Assembly (NCBI RefSeq): GCF_000016505.1
Contig: NC_009706.1
Span: forward strand, 1 to 64,000
Reading direction: 5' to 3'
DNA length: 64,000 nucleotides
Source: Clostridium kluyveri DSM 555
Lineage (GTDB): Bacteria; Bacillota; Clostridia; Clostridiales; Clostridiaceae
Each line of letters starts with the position of its first letter. Within the stretch, counting starts at the first letter, position 1. A program made the position numbers and the translations under genes. Positions 1-15,945 of this stretch are shown piece after piece. A model generated the notes under the pieces. That model saw only the letters and a list, made by a program, of their open reading frames with translations, was not told the DNA's origin and searched no databases.

Positions 1-1356
1 ATGAATGCCCATCCAAAAGAAATATGGGAACAATGCTTAAACATAATAAAAGGTGAGACTACTGAAGTAAGCTTTAATACGTGGATCAAAAGTATTACTC
101 CTATATCTATTGAAAATGATACATTTATGTTAACTGTACCAAATGATCTTACCAAAGGTATACTAAGCAATAAATATACTGATTTAATAATTAGGTCACT
201 GCAGATGGTTACTTCACAAAAATACAATGTTAAATTTTTAATTTCATCCGAATTACCCGAAGAATTTTTAACTTTAGATACTATAAATGAACAAAATATA
301 AAAGGTTCAATAATAGTATCTGATGAAATGTCAGCTATGTTAAACCCAAAATACACTTTTACCTCATTTGTCATAGGTAACAGTAACAGATTTGCTCATG
401 CAGCATCTCTTGCTGTAGCTGAATCGCCAGCAAAAGCATATAATCCTTTATTTATATATGGAGGTGTAGGTTTAGGTAAAACTCATCTAATGCACGCTAT
501 AGGACATCACATATTGCATAATAATACTAGCTGTAAAGTAGTATATGTTTCTTCTGAAAAATTTACTAATGAATTAATAAATTCTATAAAAGATGATAAA
601 AATGTTGAATTTAGAAGCAAATATAGAAACATAGATGTTTTACTCATAGATGATATTCAATTTATAGCTGGTAAAGAAAGAACTCAGGAAGAATTTTTTC
701 ACACTTTCAATGCACTATATGAAGCTAACAAACAAATAATTCTATCAAGTGATAGACCCCCAAAGGAAATACCTACACTGGAAGATAGACTTAGATCTAG
801 ATTTGAATGGGGACTTATAGCTGATATCCAACCCCCTGACTTTGAAACAAGAATGGCTATATTAAAAAAGAAAGCTGATGTTGAAAAATTAAACATTCCA
901 AATGAGGTAATGGCATACATAGCAACAAAAATCAAATCAAATATACGGGAACTAGAGGGAGCTTTAATAAGAATAGTTGCCTTTTCATCACTTACGAATA
1001 AAGAAATAAGTGTAGATTTGGCAATAGAAGCACTAAAAGATATAATATCAAGTGGACAGTCAAAACAAGTTACAATAGAATTAATACAAGATGTAGTATC
1101 TAACTATTATAATTTGAAAGTATCTGATTTTAAATCATCAAGGAGAACCAGAAATGTGGCTTTTCCAAGACAAATAGCTATGTATTTGTGTAGAAAACTT
1201 ACAGATATGTCCTTACCTAAAATAGGAGAAGAATTCGGTGGAAGGGATCACACAACTGTGATACATGCTTATGAAAAGATATCCAATAATTTAAAAAAAG
1301 ATGAAAGTCTTAAAAATGCTGTGAATGATCTAACTAAAAGATTAGATCAACAATAA
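1..1356 (+). CDS. dnaA: Chromosomal replication initiator DnaA
   Basis: DnaA binds the 9-mer boxes in the adjacent oriC, forms an ATP-dependent filament and melts the origin. The 451-residue protein has the family's usual length and four-domain order: N-terminal interaction domain (about 1-85), variable linker, AAA+ domain with Walker [10 protein letters not shown] near residue 155 and Walker [10 protein letters not shown] near 214, and the C-terminal helix-turn-helix with the DnaA signature [15 protein letters not shown] near 413. The window begins exactly at its ATG, so its promoter lies outside. It is the first gene of the conserved dnaA-dnaN-recF-gyrB-gyrA block. Confidence 0.99.
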   Translation: MNAHPKEIWEQCLNIIKGETTEVSFNTWIKSITPISIENDTFMLTVPNDLTKGILSNKYTDLIIRSLQMVTSQKYNVKFLISSELPEEFLTLDTINEQNIKGSIIVSDEMSAMLNPKYTFTSFVIGNSNRFAHAASLAVAESPAKAYNPLFIYGGVGLGKTHLMHAIGHHILHNNTSCKVVYVSSEKFTNELINSIKDDKNVEFRSKYRNIDVLLIDDIQFIAGKERTQEEFFHTFNALYEANKQIILSSDRPPKEIPTLEDRLRSRFEWGLIADIQPPDFETRMAILKKKADVEKLNIPNEVMAYIATKIKSNIRELEGALIRIVAFSSLTNKEISVDLAIEALKDIISSGQSKQVTIELIQDVVSNYYNLKVSDFKSSRRTRNVAFPRQIAMYLCRKLTDMSLPKIGEEFGGRDHTTVIHAYEKISNNLKKDESLKNAVNDLTKRLDQQ

Positions 1357-1614
1357 TTATTAACACACATTGTTGATAACTATGTTAATATTAAATAAAA
1401 AGGATATTACACTTATTATTTTTTTTTAATAATGTGGATAATGTGGATAATATAAATTTTATCCACTTACTTATCCACACTTATTTTTTATTCTTTTTTA
1501 GGCTATATCAATGTTTTTAAGACTTATCAACATATCCACAGCCCCTACTACTACTACTACTAGATATAATTATCTATCTATATAAATAATACCCACAAAA
1601 AAGGAGGTACTTAG
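1357..1614. other. Chromosome origin oriC between dnaA and dnaN
   Basis: Non-coding region with a dense set of DnaA boxes. I see TGTTGATAA at 1371-1379, two abutting TGTGGATAA boxes at 1433-1441 and 1442-1450, a near-match TTATCCACT at 1459-1467, TTATCCACA at 1471-1479, TTATCAACA at 1524-1532 and ATATCCACA at 1532-1540. AT-rich sequence follows up to the dnaN ribosome site AAGGAGGT near 1600-1607. Box density and the dnaA-dnaN location match a Firmicute oriC. Confidence 0.93.
1524..1562 (+). promoter_or_regulatory. Basal origin unwinding element: paired DnaA boxes, GC-rich spacer and DnaA-trios
   Basis: Two overlapping DnaA boxes (1524-1532, 1532-1540) are followed by a short GC-rich stretch gcccc and then six or so uninterrupted TAC/CTA triplets to about 1562, then an AT-rich run. 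This is the order described for the DnaA-trio system of Bacillus subtilis, in which DnaA extends from the boxes onto one strand through repeated 3'-GAT-5' trinucleotides. The triplet tract is unusually perfect here. Confidence 0.8.
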
Positions 1615-2718
1615 ATGAAATTCCTATGTACAAAAAACAAATTGCAAGAATCCATATTTACAGTTCAAAAAGCAATAACTGGTAAATCCAGTATGCCCGT
1701 ATTAAATGGTATACTTTTAGAAGCTTATAACGATACAATAAGACTAACGGGTTCTGATATAGACTTAAGTATAATAACAACCATACAAGCAGAAGTACAA
1801 GAAGAAGGATCCATAGTAATTGATTCTAGAATATTTGGAGATATCATACGAAAATTACCAAACGATAATATATATATATCCACAACTGAGAATAACTCTG
1901 TAGAAATATTGTGCCAAAAATCAAAATTTAATATTATTCACATGAATGCAGAAGATTTTCCTGAAATACCTAATATAAATGAAAATATATTTTTTTCTAT
2001 ACCTCAAAATACATTAAAAAATATGATAAAAAGTACTATATTTGCTACAGCACAAGATGAAGCGAGACCTATACTTACAGGTATTTTATTTGAAATTAAA
2101 AATAAAAAATTAAATCTAGTGGCTTTAGATGGATATAGATTAGCTTTAAAATCCGAATTTTTAGATAATGAAAATGTAATAAATGCTGTTATTCCAGGAA
2201 AAACGTTAAATGAAGTTTCAAAGATTTTAGATGATGATAATGAAAATGTAAATATAACTTTCACTCCTAATCACATATTATTTAATCTAATAAATACGAA
2301 AATTATATCCAGACTGTTACAAGGAGAATTTATAAAATATAATTCTATAATTCCTGAGGAATATAATCTTAGAGTGACGGCTAAAAAAAGTGAATTGTTG
2401 GATTGTATTGAAAGAGCTTCATTAATGGCCAAGGACAGTAATACAAATTTAATAAAGCTAAAAATAGAACAGAATAATATGATTATAACTTCTAATTCTC
2501 AAATAGGAATGGTTAGGGAAGAGTTAAATATATTGTTAGAAGGAGATACACTTCAAATTGCATTTAATTCGAAATACTTAATAGATGTACTTAGGATAAT
2601 GGAAGATGAGGAAATTGTGATGGAATTTTCAGGTAGTGTAAGCCCTTGTATTATAAAAAACAGCAAAAAAAATAATTGTATTTACTTAGTACTGCCAGTA
2701 AGGCTATTAAATAATTAA
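1615..2718 (+). CDS. dnaN: DNA polymerase III sliding clamp (beta subunit)
   Basis: The beta clamp encircles DNA and tethers polymerase III and other partners. The 367-residue length fits three tandem clamp folds of about 120 residues, and the C-terminus YLVLPVRLLNN is the typical clamp ending. ATG follows a strong AAGGAGGT ribosome site with good spacing. It lies directly downstream of oriC, the usual position. Transcription probably starts inside the oriC gap or reads through from dnaA. Confidence 0.98.
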   Translation: MKFLCTKNKLQESIFTVQKAITGKSSMPVLNGILLEAYNDTIRLTGSDIDLSIITTIQAEVQEEGSIVIDSRIFGDIIRKLPNDNIYISTTENNSVEILCQKSKFNIIHMNAEDFPEIPNINENIFFSIPQNTLKNMIKSTIFATAQDEARPILTGILFEIKNKKLNLVALDGYRLALKSEFLDNENVINAVIPGKTLNEVSKILDDDNENVNITFTPNHILFNLINTKIISRLLQGEFIKYNSIIPEEYNLRVTAKKSELLDCIERASLMAKDSNTNLIKLKIEQNNMIITSNSQIGMVREELNILLEGDTLQIAFNSKYLIDVLRIMEDEEIVMEFSGSVSPCIIKNSKKNNCIYLVLPVRLLNN

Positions 2719-2745
2719 AAATAAATAAATTGGAGATAATGTAAA

Positions 2746-2952
2746 ATGGATGAAATTAAAATTAATACAGATACAATAAAGCTGGATTCTTTTTTAAAAT
2801 GGTGTGGAGCAGTTTCACAAGGATCTGAAGCCAAGATATTTATAAAAGATGGTATGGTAAAAGTAAATGGAGAAATAGAAACAAGGAGGGGACGAAAGTT
2901 ATTTAAAGGCTATATAGTTGAATTTGGAGTAAATACGTATAAAATCATATAA
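2746..2952 (+). CDS. yaaA: S4-domain RNA-binding protein (YaaA family)
   Basis: A 68-residue protein consisting of a single S4 RNA-binding domain: an LDSFLKWCG start, then the typical loop KDGMVKVNGEIETRRGRKL. S4 proteins of this size between dnaN and recF are a fixed part of the Firmicute origin region. The precise RNA target is not established; a ribosome-related role is inferred. It starts 27 nt after dnaN, so it is likely co-transcribed with dnaN and recF. Confidence 0.93.
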   Translation: MDEIKINTDTIKLDSFLKWCGAVSQGSEAKIFIKDGMVKVNGEIETRRGRKLFKGYIVEFGVNTYKII

Positions 2953-3032
2953 CTTATTATATATAAACATTAAGAATTTATTATTAATTGTCAAATATAC
3001 ATTTGTGATATAATTATAAATAGGTGTTTTTG

Positions 3033-4127
3033 ATGTATATAAAATATTTAAAATTAATCAATTTTAGAAATTACAAAGAGTTAGATATAGAATTTGATAA
3101 AAATATAAATATATTCGTAGGAGATAATGCACAGGGAAAGACAAATATATTGGAAAGTATGTATTACTGCAGCATAGGTAAATCACCAAGAACAAGCAAG
3201 GATAAAGAATTAATAAATTGGGACAATAAAGAGTCATACATAAAAGTCCACATATTAAAGAAATTATTTAACAAAAAAATAGAAATAAAAATATTTAAAG
3301 AAGGCAAAAAAGGAATAAATATAAACTCTATAAAAGTAAGTAAATTATCTGAACTCATGGGAGTTCTTAATGTAGTTATGTTTTCACCGGAAGATTTAAA
3401 AATAATAAAGGAATCTCCTGTTTATAGAAGAAAATTTTTAGATATTGAACTCTGTAAATTCAGTAAAAAATATTATTATGGCTTAGTTCAATATAATAAA
3501 GTATTAACTGCGAGAAATATTATTCTTAAAAAATGGAATAAAGGTAATTATATAGATATTCTTCAGGTATATGATAAACAATTAGCAAAGTATGGTGAAG
3601 TTATAATAAAACTTAGAAATAATTATTTAAAAAAACTTAGTGAAAAAGGAAAAGTTATTCATAGTGACATAACTTCTGGAATTGAAAATATAGAATTTAA
3701 ATATATGACATGTTTAACAAATTTTGATAATATAGAAGATGATCTATTTAAAATTTTAGAATTTAATAGAAAAAAAGATATATATAAAGGCATTACACTC
3801 TATGGACCCCATAGAGATGATTTTATTGTGAATATAAATGGAGTTAATGTCAGAAATTTTGGTTCTCAGGGACAGCAAAGAACTTCAATATTAACTATGA
3901 AATTTGCTTCTCTTGAAATAATAAAAGAAATTATAGGAGAATATCCTGTATTGCTTTTAGACGATGTTTTATCTGAATTGGATAAAAATAGGCAAAAATA
4001 TATATTAAGTTCTATAAAGGACATACAAACATTTATAACTTGTACTGGAATTGATGATATAAAAAAAAGTATAATAGATGAAGCTCAATTATTTATTGTA
4101 AAAAAAGGAAAGGTTAGCAGAATTTAA
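3033..4127 (+). CDS. recF: DNA replication/repair ATPase RecF
   Basis: RecF is an SMC-like ATPase that helps load RecA at gaps and stalled forks. The sequence has the N-terminal motif MYIKYLKLINFRNY, Walker A GDNAQGKTN at residues 30-38, a signature region FGSQGQQRT, and Walker B VLLLDDVLSEL. I place the start at the ATG at 3033, preceded by AGGTG six bases upstream, rather than the GTG at 3024, because the protein then begins as RecF proteins normally do. Length 364 residues is normal. Confidence 0.97.
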   Translation: MYIKYLKLINFRNYKELDIEFDKNINIFVGDNAQGKTNILESMYYCSIGKSPRTSKDKELINWDNKESYIKVHILKKLFNKKIEIKIFKEGKKGININSIKVSKLSELMGVLNVVMFSPEDLKIIKESPVYRRKFLDIELCKFSKKYYYGLVQYNKVLTARNIILKKWNKGNYIDILQVYDKQLAKYGEVIIKLRNNYLKKLSEKGKVIHSDITSGIENIEFKYMTCLTNFDNIEDDLFKILEFNRKKDIYKGITLYGPHRDDFIVNINGVNVRNFGSQGQQRTSILTMKFASLEIIKEIIGEYPVLLLDDVLSELDKNRQKYILSSIKDIQTFITCTGIDDIKKSIIDEAQLFIVKKGKVSRI

Positions 4128-4146
4128 TTTTGAAAGGAGATTGCTC

Positions 4147-4410
4147 ATGTTTTTACACTTAGGCGAAAATATAGTTGTTCCAATAAAAGATGTAATTGGT
4201 ATATTTAATGTTGAGACTTCAACATATAGTTCTGATACAACTCAATTTTTAAGAATGGCTGAAGAAGATGGATTTATACAAAAGATTACAAATGATAAAC
4301 CTAAATCTTTTATTATTGCAGAAGTAAATAAAAAAAGTAAAATTTACTTGTCACCTATATCTTCATCCACATTGACTAAGAGATCGGAAATTCTATACTA
4401 CGAACTTTAA
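4147..4410 (+). CDS. remB: RemB/YaaB-type DUF370 regulator
   Basis: A small protein of 87 residues starting MFLHLGENIVVPIKDVIGIF, typical of the DUF370 family. In Bacillus subtilis the family includes RemA, a DNA-binding activator of matrix genes, and its paralog RemB (YaaB), encoded between recF and gyrB as here. The ATG at 4147 is preferred over the TTG at 4141 because AAAGGAGA ends seven bases before it. DNA binding here is inferred from family only. Confidence 0.9.
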   Translation: MFLHLGENIVVPIKDVIGIFNVETSTYSSDTTQFLRMAEEDGFIQKITNDKPKSFIIAEVNKKSKIYLSPISSSTLTKRSEILYYEL

Positions 4411-6345
<1,935 letters not shown>

Positions 6346-6361
6346 TAGAGAGGTGTAATTG

Positions 6362-8782
6362 ATGTTTGATGAAGGAAAAGTTTTACCGATAGACATAAGT
6401 CAGGAGATGAAAAAAAGTTATATAGATTATGCAATGAGTGTTATTGTCAGCCGTGCACTTCCAGATGTACGTGATGGGTTAAAGCCAGTTCATAGAAGAA
6501 TATTATATTCTATGTATGAATTGGGAATTACTCCTGAAAAAGGCTATAGGAAATGTGCAAGAATTGTAGGAGATGTTTTAGGTAAATACCATCCACATGG
6601 AGATTCATCTGTTTATGATGCTCTTGTTAGAATGGCTCAGGACTTTTCTATTAGATATACTTTAGTTGATGGTCATGGAAATTTTGGCTCTGTAGATGGA
6701 GATAGTGCTGCAGCTATGAGATATACAGAAGCCAAAATGGATAAAATAACTGTTGAAATGTTACGTGGAATAAATAAAAATACGGTAGACTTTATTCCTA
6801 ATTTTGATGGTGAGGAAAAGGAACCAGTGGTTTTGCCTTCAAGATTCCCAAATTTACTTGTAAATGGTTCTGCAGGAATAGCAGTAGGCATGGCTACCAA
6901 TATACCACCACATAATCTTGTTGAAGTTATAAATGGGGTTATAATGATAATAGAGAATCCAGAAGTTACTATTTATGAACTTATGACATCTATAAAAGGA
7001 CCTGATTTTCCAACAGCGGGAATAATAGTTGGTACATCTGGTATAAAAAGTGCTTATGAAACTGGAAGAGGAAAGATAATAGTAAGAGCTAAAACTGAAA
7101 TTCAAGAAGAAAAAGGTAAAAATAGAATAGTAATAACTGAAATTCCATACCAGGTGAACAAATCCAAACTTATAGAAAATATGGCGGATTTAGTTAAAAA
7201 TAAAAGAATAGATGGTATATCAGATATTAGAGATGAATCAGATAGAGATGGAATGAGAATTGTTGTAGAATTGAAAAGAGATGCTAATGCTAATATAACT
7301 TTAAACCAGTTGTATAAACATACAAGAATGCAGGATACTTTTGGAGTTATAATGCTAACACTTGTGGATAATGAGCCTAAAGTTTTAAATTTGAAACAGA
7401 TGCTTGTACATTATTTGAAATTTCAAGAAGAGATTTTGACAAGAAGGACCAAATTTGAGTTAGATAAAGCAGAAGCAAGAGCTCATATTCTGGAAGGATT
7501 AAGAATAGCATTGGACTATATTGATGAAGTAATAAATCTAATAAGATCATCTAAAACTACAGAAATTGCACGAAATGGTTTAATAGATAAATTTAATCTT
7601 TCTGAAAAACAGGCACAGGCTATTTTGGATATGAGACTTCAAAGGCTTACAGGACTTGAAAGAGAAAAAATTGAAAATGAATATAATGAACTAATGGATA
7701 TAATAAAACACCTTAAAGAAATATTAGAGAATAAATCAATTCTATTAAATATGATTAAGGATGAATTAATCGAAATAAGAGATAAATATGGTGATGAAAG
7801 AAGAACTGAAATACAGATAAGTAATGATGATATAAATATTGAGGATCTTATCGAAGAAGAAGAAGTGGTTATAACTTTAACTCATGCAGGATATATAAAA
7901 AGGATCTCTGCAGATACTTATTCTTCCCAGAGAAGAGGTGGAAAGGGAATACAAGCTATGACTACAAAAGAAGATGACTTTGTAGAACATATATTTATTA
8001 CTTCTACTCACAGCCATATTTTATTTTTTACCAATAAGGGAAAAGTATATAAATTAAAAGGTTATGAAATTCCTGATGCAGGTAGGACAGCTAAAGGTAC
8101 TAATTTAGTTAACCTGTTGCCTCTGGATGGAGATGAACAAATTCAAGCAGTTATATCTTTTAAAGAGATTGATGATGATAATTATTTTATAATGGCTACT
8201 AAAAGGGGATTAGTTAAAAAGACTGAAATAAATCAATATGCATCTATAAGAAAAAATGGATTAAATGCTATAAATTTAAGAGATGGAGATGAACTTATAG
8301 GTGTTAAAATGACTACGGGTGATAGTGAAGTGTTGATTTTCACTAAAAATGGATACGCTATAAGATTTAGTGAAAAAGATGTAAGGCCCACTGGAAGGAA
8401 TACTACAGGAGTTAAAGCTATAACCTTAAGAAAAAAAGATATTGCTGTTGCTATGGATATTGCAAGTAATAAAGAAGATATTTTAGTAGTTAGTGAAAAC
8501 GGATTTGGAAAAAGAACTCCAGTAACTGAATATACTATTCATAAAAGAGGTGGAAAAGGAATTATAACCTATAAATCTACGGAAAAAACAGGCTTAATAG
8601 TAGGTGCTAGAGTTGTAAAAGATGAGGATGAGATGATGCTCATAAATAGTAGTAATGTAGCTATAAGGCTTAATGTATCTGATATTTCTACTACTAGTAG
8701 AAATGCTATGGGAGTTACCCTCATGCGTACAGAAGAGGAACAAAGAGTTGTGGCTATAGCTAAAATAAATTGTACTGAATAA
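6362..8782 (+). CDS. gyrA: DNA gyrase subunit A
   Basis: DNA-cleaving subunit of gyrase. The catalytic tyrosine is Y121 in [11 protein letters not shown]. The quinolone-resistance region [12 protein letters not shown] carries the unmodified serine (S82) and aspartate (D86) that correspond to E. coli S83 and D87. A GyrA box QRRGGKG is present in the C-terminal pinwheel domain, which distinguishes it from ParC. The ATG at 6362 follows AGAGGTG with good spacing; the upstream in-frame TTG at 6359 is less likely. 806 residues. Confidence 0.99.
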   Translation: MFDEGKVLPIDISQEMKKSYIDYAMSVIVSRALPDVRDGLKPVHRRILYSMYELGITPEKGYRKCARIVGDVLGKYHPHGDSSVYDALVRMAQDFSIRYTLVDGHGNFGSVDGDSAAAMRYTEAKMDKITVEMLRGINKNTVDFIPNFDGEEKEPVVLPSRFPNLLVNGSAGIAVGMATNIPPHNLVEVINGVIMIIENPEVTIYELMTSIKGPDFPTAGIIVGTSGIKSAYETGRGKIIVRAKTEIQEEKGKNRIVITEIPYQVNKSKLIENMADLVKNKRIDGISDIRDESDRDGMRIVVELKRDANANITLNQLYKHTRMQDTFGVIMLTLVDNEPKVLNLKQMLVHYLKFQEEILTRRTKFELDKAEARAHILEGLRIALDYIDEVINLIRSSKTTEIARNGLIDKFNLSEKQAQAILDMRLQRLTGLEREKIENEYNELMDIIKHLKEILENKSILLNMIKDELIEIRDKYGDERRTEIQISNDDINIEDLIEEEEVVITLTHAGYIKRISADTYSSQRRGGKGIQAMTTKEDDFVEHIFITSTHSHILFFTNKGKVYKLKGYEIPDAGRTAKGTNLVNLLPLDGDEQIQAVISFKEIDDDNYFIMATKRGLVKKTEINQYASIRKNGLNAINLRDGDELIGVKMTTGDSEVLIFTKNGYAIRFSEKDVRPTGRNTTGVKAITLRKKDIAVAMDIASNKEDILVVSENGFGKRTPVTEYTIHKRGGKGIITYKSTEKTGLIVGARVVKDEDEMMLINSSNVAIRLNVSDISTTSRNAMGVTLMRTEEEQRVVAIAKINCTE

Positions 8783-8812
8783 TAGATTTAGTTATTAAGA
8801 ATTGTTTTAAAT

Positions 8813-8868
8813 AAAATCAAGGATGTCTTTTGTTCCCTAAAGTTCCTAGATATTCTTGATTTTAGACA
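8813..8868 (+). terminator. Probable terminator after gyrA
   Basis: Imperfect inverted repeat aaaatcaaggat (8813-8824) and attcttgatttt (8852-8863), with one wobble pair, about 30 nt after the gyrA stop. The T-tract is weak, so it may be leaky. Confidence 0.5.
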
Positions 8869-8935
8869 TTTTACTGCAAAAATTGAAAAATAAAAAAATT
8901 ATTTGTCTATATGTAAAAAAATATTTAAAAATGTA

Positions 8936-8964
8936 TTGACGACATTAAATTTAAATGATAGAAT
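8936..8964 (+). promoter_or_regulatory. rRNA operon promoter
   Basis: TTGACG at 8936-8941 and TAGAAT at 8959-8964 are separated by exactly 17 bp, a good sigma-A promoter in an AT-rich setting, about 385 bp before the 16S gene. The leader that follows has an inverted pair gttgtaac (8981-8988) / gttacaac (9036-9043). Confidence 0.75.
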
Positions 8965-9060
8965 GTAAAAGTCGCAAGGGGTTGTAACAGTTTTATTTGC
9001 TAAAAGTTCACTATATTTAATAGTACTTCAATGTTGTTACAACATATGCAAAAAGTATTG

Positions 9061-9082
9061 ATCCTTGAAAATTAAACAGAAT
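9061..9082 (+). other. 5' arm of the 16S rRNA processing stalk
   Basis: The segment 9061-9082 is almost fully complementary to 10930-10951, just after the 16S gene. Together they would form the long double-stranded stalk cleaved by RNase III during 16S maturation. Confidence 0.8.
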
Positions 9083-9217
9083 GAATGAAGATAGGTAAAC
9101 TTATTTATTAAGAATAAACCAGCAATTCTTTTGAGCTGCGAGAGCAGTAAAGAGAGTAATTTCGTAATGTAGTATATTCAAGCAGTATTCTGCTGAAAGA
9201 GATATACTAAAATTGCT

Positions 9218-9327
9218 AGTAGCGAGTACAGCGAGGAAAAGGCTGAATGAGGAGCGGAACTTACTTATGTAATTGAGCACCGGAATGAGGCATTTAACGA
9301 AGCTGGGCGAAGCTAATAGTAATTTTC
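9218..9327 (+). repeat. rRNA leader repeat, copy A (before 16S)
   Basis: About 110 nt containing gagtacagcgagg, tgaatgaggagcggaa, attgagcaccgg and cgaagctgggcgaagc. A diverged second copy lies at 11228-11341, immediately before the 23S gene. The same element before both large rRNAs suggests a role in transcription antitermination, folding or processing. Confidence 0.75.
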
Positions 9328-9348
9328 AACAGAGTCAAATAAAACTTT

Positions 9349-14310
<4,962 letters not shown>

Positions 14311-14367
14311 AATAATATTTACTGTGCAATTTTGAGGGGATAAAACTCCTGAAAAGAATAATATAAA

Positions 14368-14484
14368 TCTGGTGGCAATAACGTGGAGGCAACACCCCTT
14401 ACCATTTCGAACAGGAAGGTTAAGTTCCACAGTGCCCATGGTACTGCAGGGGAGGCCCTGTGGGAGAGCAGGTCGCTGCCGGAT
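14368..14484 (+). rRNA. rrf: 5S ribosomal RNA
   Basis: About 117 nt from tctggtggcaata to gtcgctgccgga, with the typical helix I ends pairing (tctggtg/ cgctgccgga region) and the conserved central segment cccatttcgaac-like ccatttcgaacaggaag. It follows 23S by about 58 nt. Confidence 0.93.
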
Positions 14485-14493
14485 AAAGAATAA

Positions 14494-14570
14494 GGATCTT
14501 TAGCTCAGTTGGTTAGAGCAATCGGCTCATAACCGGTTGGTCCGGGGTTCGAGTCCCTGAAGGTCCACCA
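14494..14570 (+). tRNA. tRNA-Met (CAT)
   Basis: 77-nt cloverleaf with encoded CCA. Anticodon loop ctCATaa gives CAT. The D-loop and first acceptor pair (G-C) suggest elongator tRNA-Met rather than initiator; an Ile2 tRNA with modified C34 cannot be excluded by eye. Confidence 0.9.
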
Positions 14571-14573
14571 TAT

Positions 14574-14649
14574 GGGGGTATAGCTCAGCTGGGAGAGCAT
14601 CTGCCTTGCACGCAGAGGGTCAAGAGTTCGAATCTCTTTATCTCCACCA
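14574..14649 (+). tRNA. tRNA-Ala (TGC)
   Basis: 76-nt cloverleaf with encoded CCA, anticodon loop ctTGCac. Acceptor stem GGGGGTA/TATCTCC closes with two G-T wobbles and carries a G-T at the third pair, as in many tRNA-Ala. Three bases after tRNA-Met, in the same transcript. Confidence 0.95.
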
Positions 14650-14651
14650 AG

Positions 14652-14685
14652 AAAAGAACTACATAGTAAATGTAGTTCTTTTCTT
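14652..14685 (+). terminator. rRNA operon terminator
   Basis: Perfect inverted repeat aaaagaactacat / atgtagttctttt with a 6-nt loop followed by ctttat. Strong intrinsic terminator after tRNA-Ala. Confidence 0.9.
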
Positions 14686-14824
14686 TATATCTTAATTTTT
14701 AATAGATACCGTTTACTCTGCATTTGAAGGGAGATGAACACATATATTTTATAGAATAAAACAATTTTATTGGGCTATTACGTCTAAGGTTAATGAAGAT
14801 GATATTAAATTTGTAACAAATATT

Positions 14825-15238
14825 TTGAATGTAAAAGAATTAGAATTATTTAGTAAATTATCTATACAAGAACAGAAACATTCTATAAGAGTGGCATATG
14901 ATATAAAATTTTTTTGTAAAGAAAATAATAAAATTGACATGGATTTATTATTGAAAGCGGCACTTCTTCACGACATAGGCAAGACATATAAAAAATTGAA
15001 TTTGATAGATAAATCTGTAATAGTATTACTGAATAGCATATCTAAAGGAAATATAAAAAGGTTTTTTAAAAATGAAAAAATAAATGTTTATTATAATCAT
15101 GGTAGAATTGGAAGAGAATTATTGGAAAGAATAAAATGTGATAAAGAATTACTTTATCTAGTAGAGCATCATCATAATTTTGAAATATACAATAATTTGG
15201 GATTAAATATACTTAGATTTTATGATAAAAAAAATTAA
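14825..15238 (+). CDS. HD-domain phosphohydrolase-like protein, N-terminus unclear
   Basis: The protein contains an HD metal-binding motif, LLHDIGKTYKK, preceded by SIQEQKHSIRVAYD and followed by a VEHHHNFE histidine cluster, so it probably belongs to the HD hydrolase superfamily; the substrate is unknown. The in-frame TTG at 14825 is the first formal start, but the frame stays open back to a TGA at 14735 and upstream codons read YRIKQFYWAITSKVNEDD, which looks like real protein. A GAAGGGAG ribosome site at about 14727-14733 sits before that stretch with an ATG at 14734 in a different frame. A single-base frameshift in the ATATTTTAT run, or a non-AUG start, would restore a longer product. Confidence 0.7.
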   Translation: MNVKELELFSKLSIQEQKHSIRVAYDIKFFCKENNKIDMDLLLKAALLHDIGKTYKKLNLIDKSVIVLLNSISKGNIKRFFKNEKINVYYNHGRIGRELLERIKCDKELLYLVEHHHNFEIYNNLGLNILRFYDKKN

Positions 15239-15393
15239 GCTATAGTAGATAGACTTTGGCCTTACTTAGGAATCGTTTGATATAATTAAATAAATTGTTC
15301 ATATATGGAAAAGTATTTAAGTTTTTAGTATATAATGTTAGAATATAAGTAACATCATTATTTATATTTTAGAGTGTAGTATTGGAGGTTATA

Positions 15394-15909
15394 ATGAATT
15401 CTAAGGAAAGAAGAATATATATTAGAGAAATTTTAGAGAAAAATGATATGCCTCAAAAAGGTCATATTTTATCCCAAAAGTTAGGTGTTACCAGACAGAT
15501 AATAGTTAAAGATATAGCTATTCTAAGAGCTGAAGGTACAGATATAATAGCAACTCCAGAGGGATATTTAATTCCAAAATCTGAAAAAAACTTAGTAAAA
15601 CAGGTAATAGCAGTTTCTCATAAAACTACTGAAATAGAGGATGAGCTTAAAGCTATAGTTAAATTTGGTGGTAAAGTTCAAGATGTAATAGTGGAACATT
15701 CTATTTATGGAGAAATAAAAGCCATGCTTATGATAAAGACCTTATATGATATAGAAAATTTTATGAATAAGGTGAAAGAACATAAAGCAGAACCTCTGCT
15801 TATATTAACAGGAGGAGTTCATTTACATACTATAGTGGCAGAAAATTATGATATACTTGAAAATATAAAAGGTGAATTAAAAAATAAAAATTATATAATC
15901 TATGATTAA
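15394..15909 (+). CDS. niaR: NiaR-type transcriptional repressor of niacin/NAD genes
   Basis: N-terminal winged helix-turn-helix (HTH_11; KGHILSQKLGVTRQIIVKDI) followed by a 3H domain named for three conserved histidines (VIAVSHKT, VEHSIYGEI, GGVHLHTI). This is the architecture of NiaR/YrxA, which represses niacin uptake and NAD synthesis genes when nicotinate is plentiful. The ATG at 15394 is preferred over the TTG at 15382 because GGAGGT at 15384-15389 lies 5-6 bases upstream. No NAD gene is adjacent, so its targets must lie elsewhere. 171 residues. Confidence 0.85.
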   Translation: MNSKERRIYIREILEKNDMPQKGHILSQKLGVTRQIIVKDIAILRAEGTDIIATPEGYLIPKSEKNLVKQVIAVSHKTTEIEDELKAIVKFGGKVQDVIVEHSIYGEIKAMLMIKTLYDIENFMNKVKEHKAEPLLILTGGVHLHTIVAENYDILENIKGELKNKNYIIYD

Positions 15910-15945
15910 ATTATATTGATTACATTTATAAAAGAGGTGATATTT

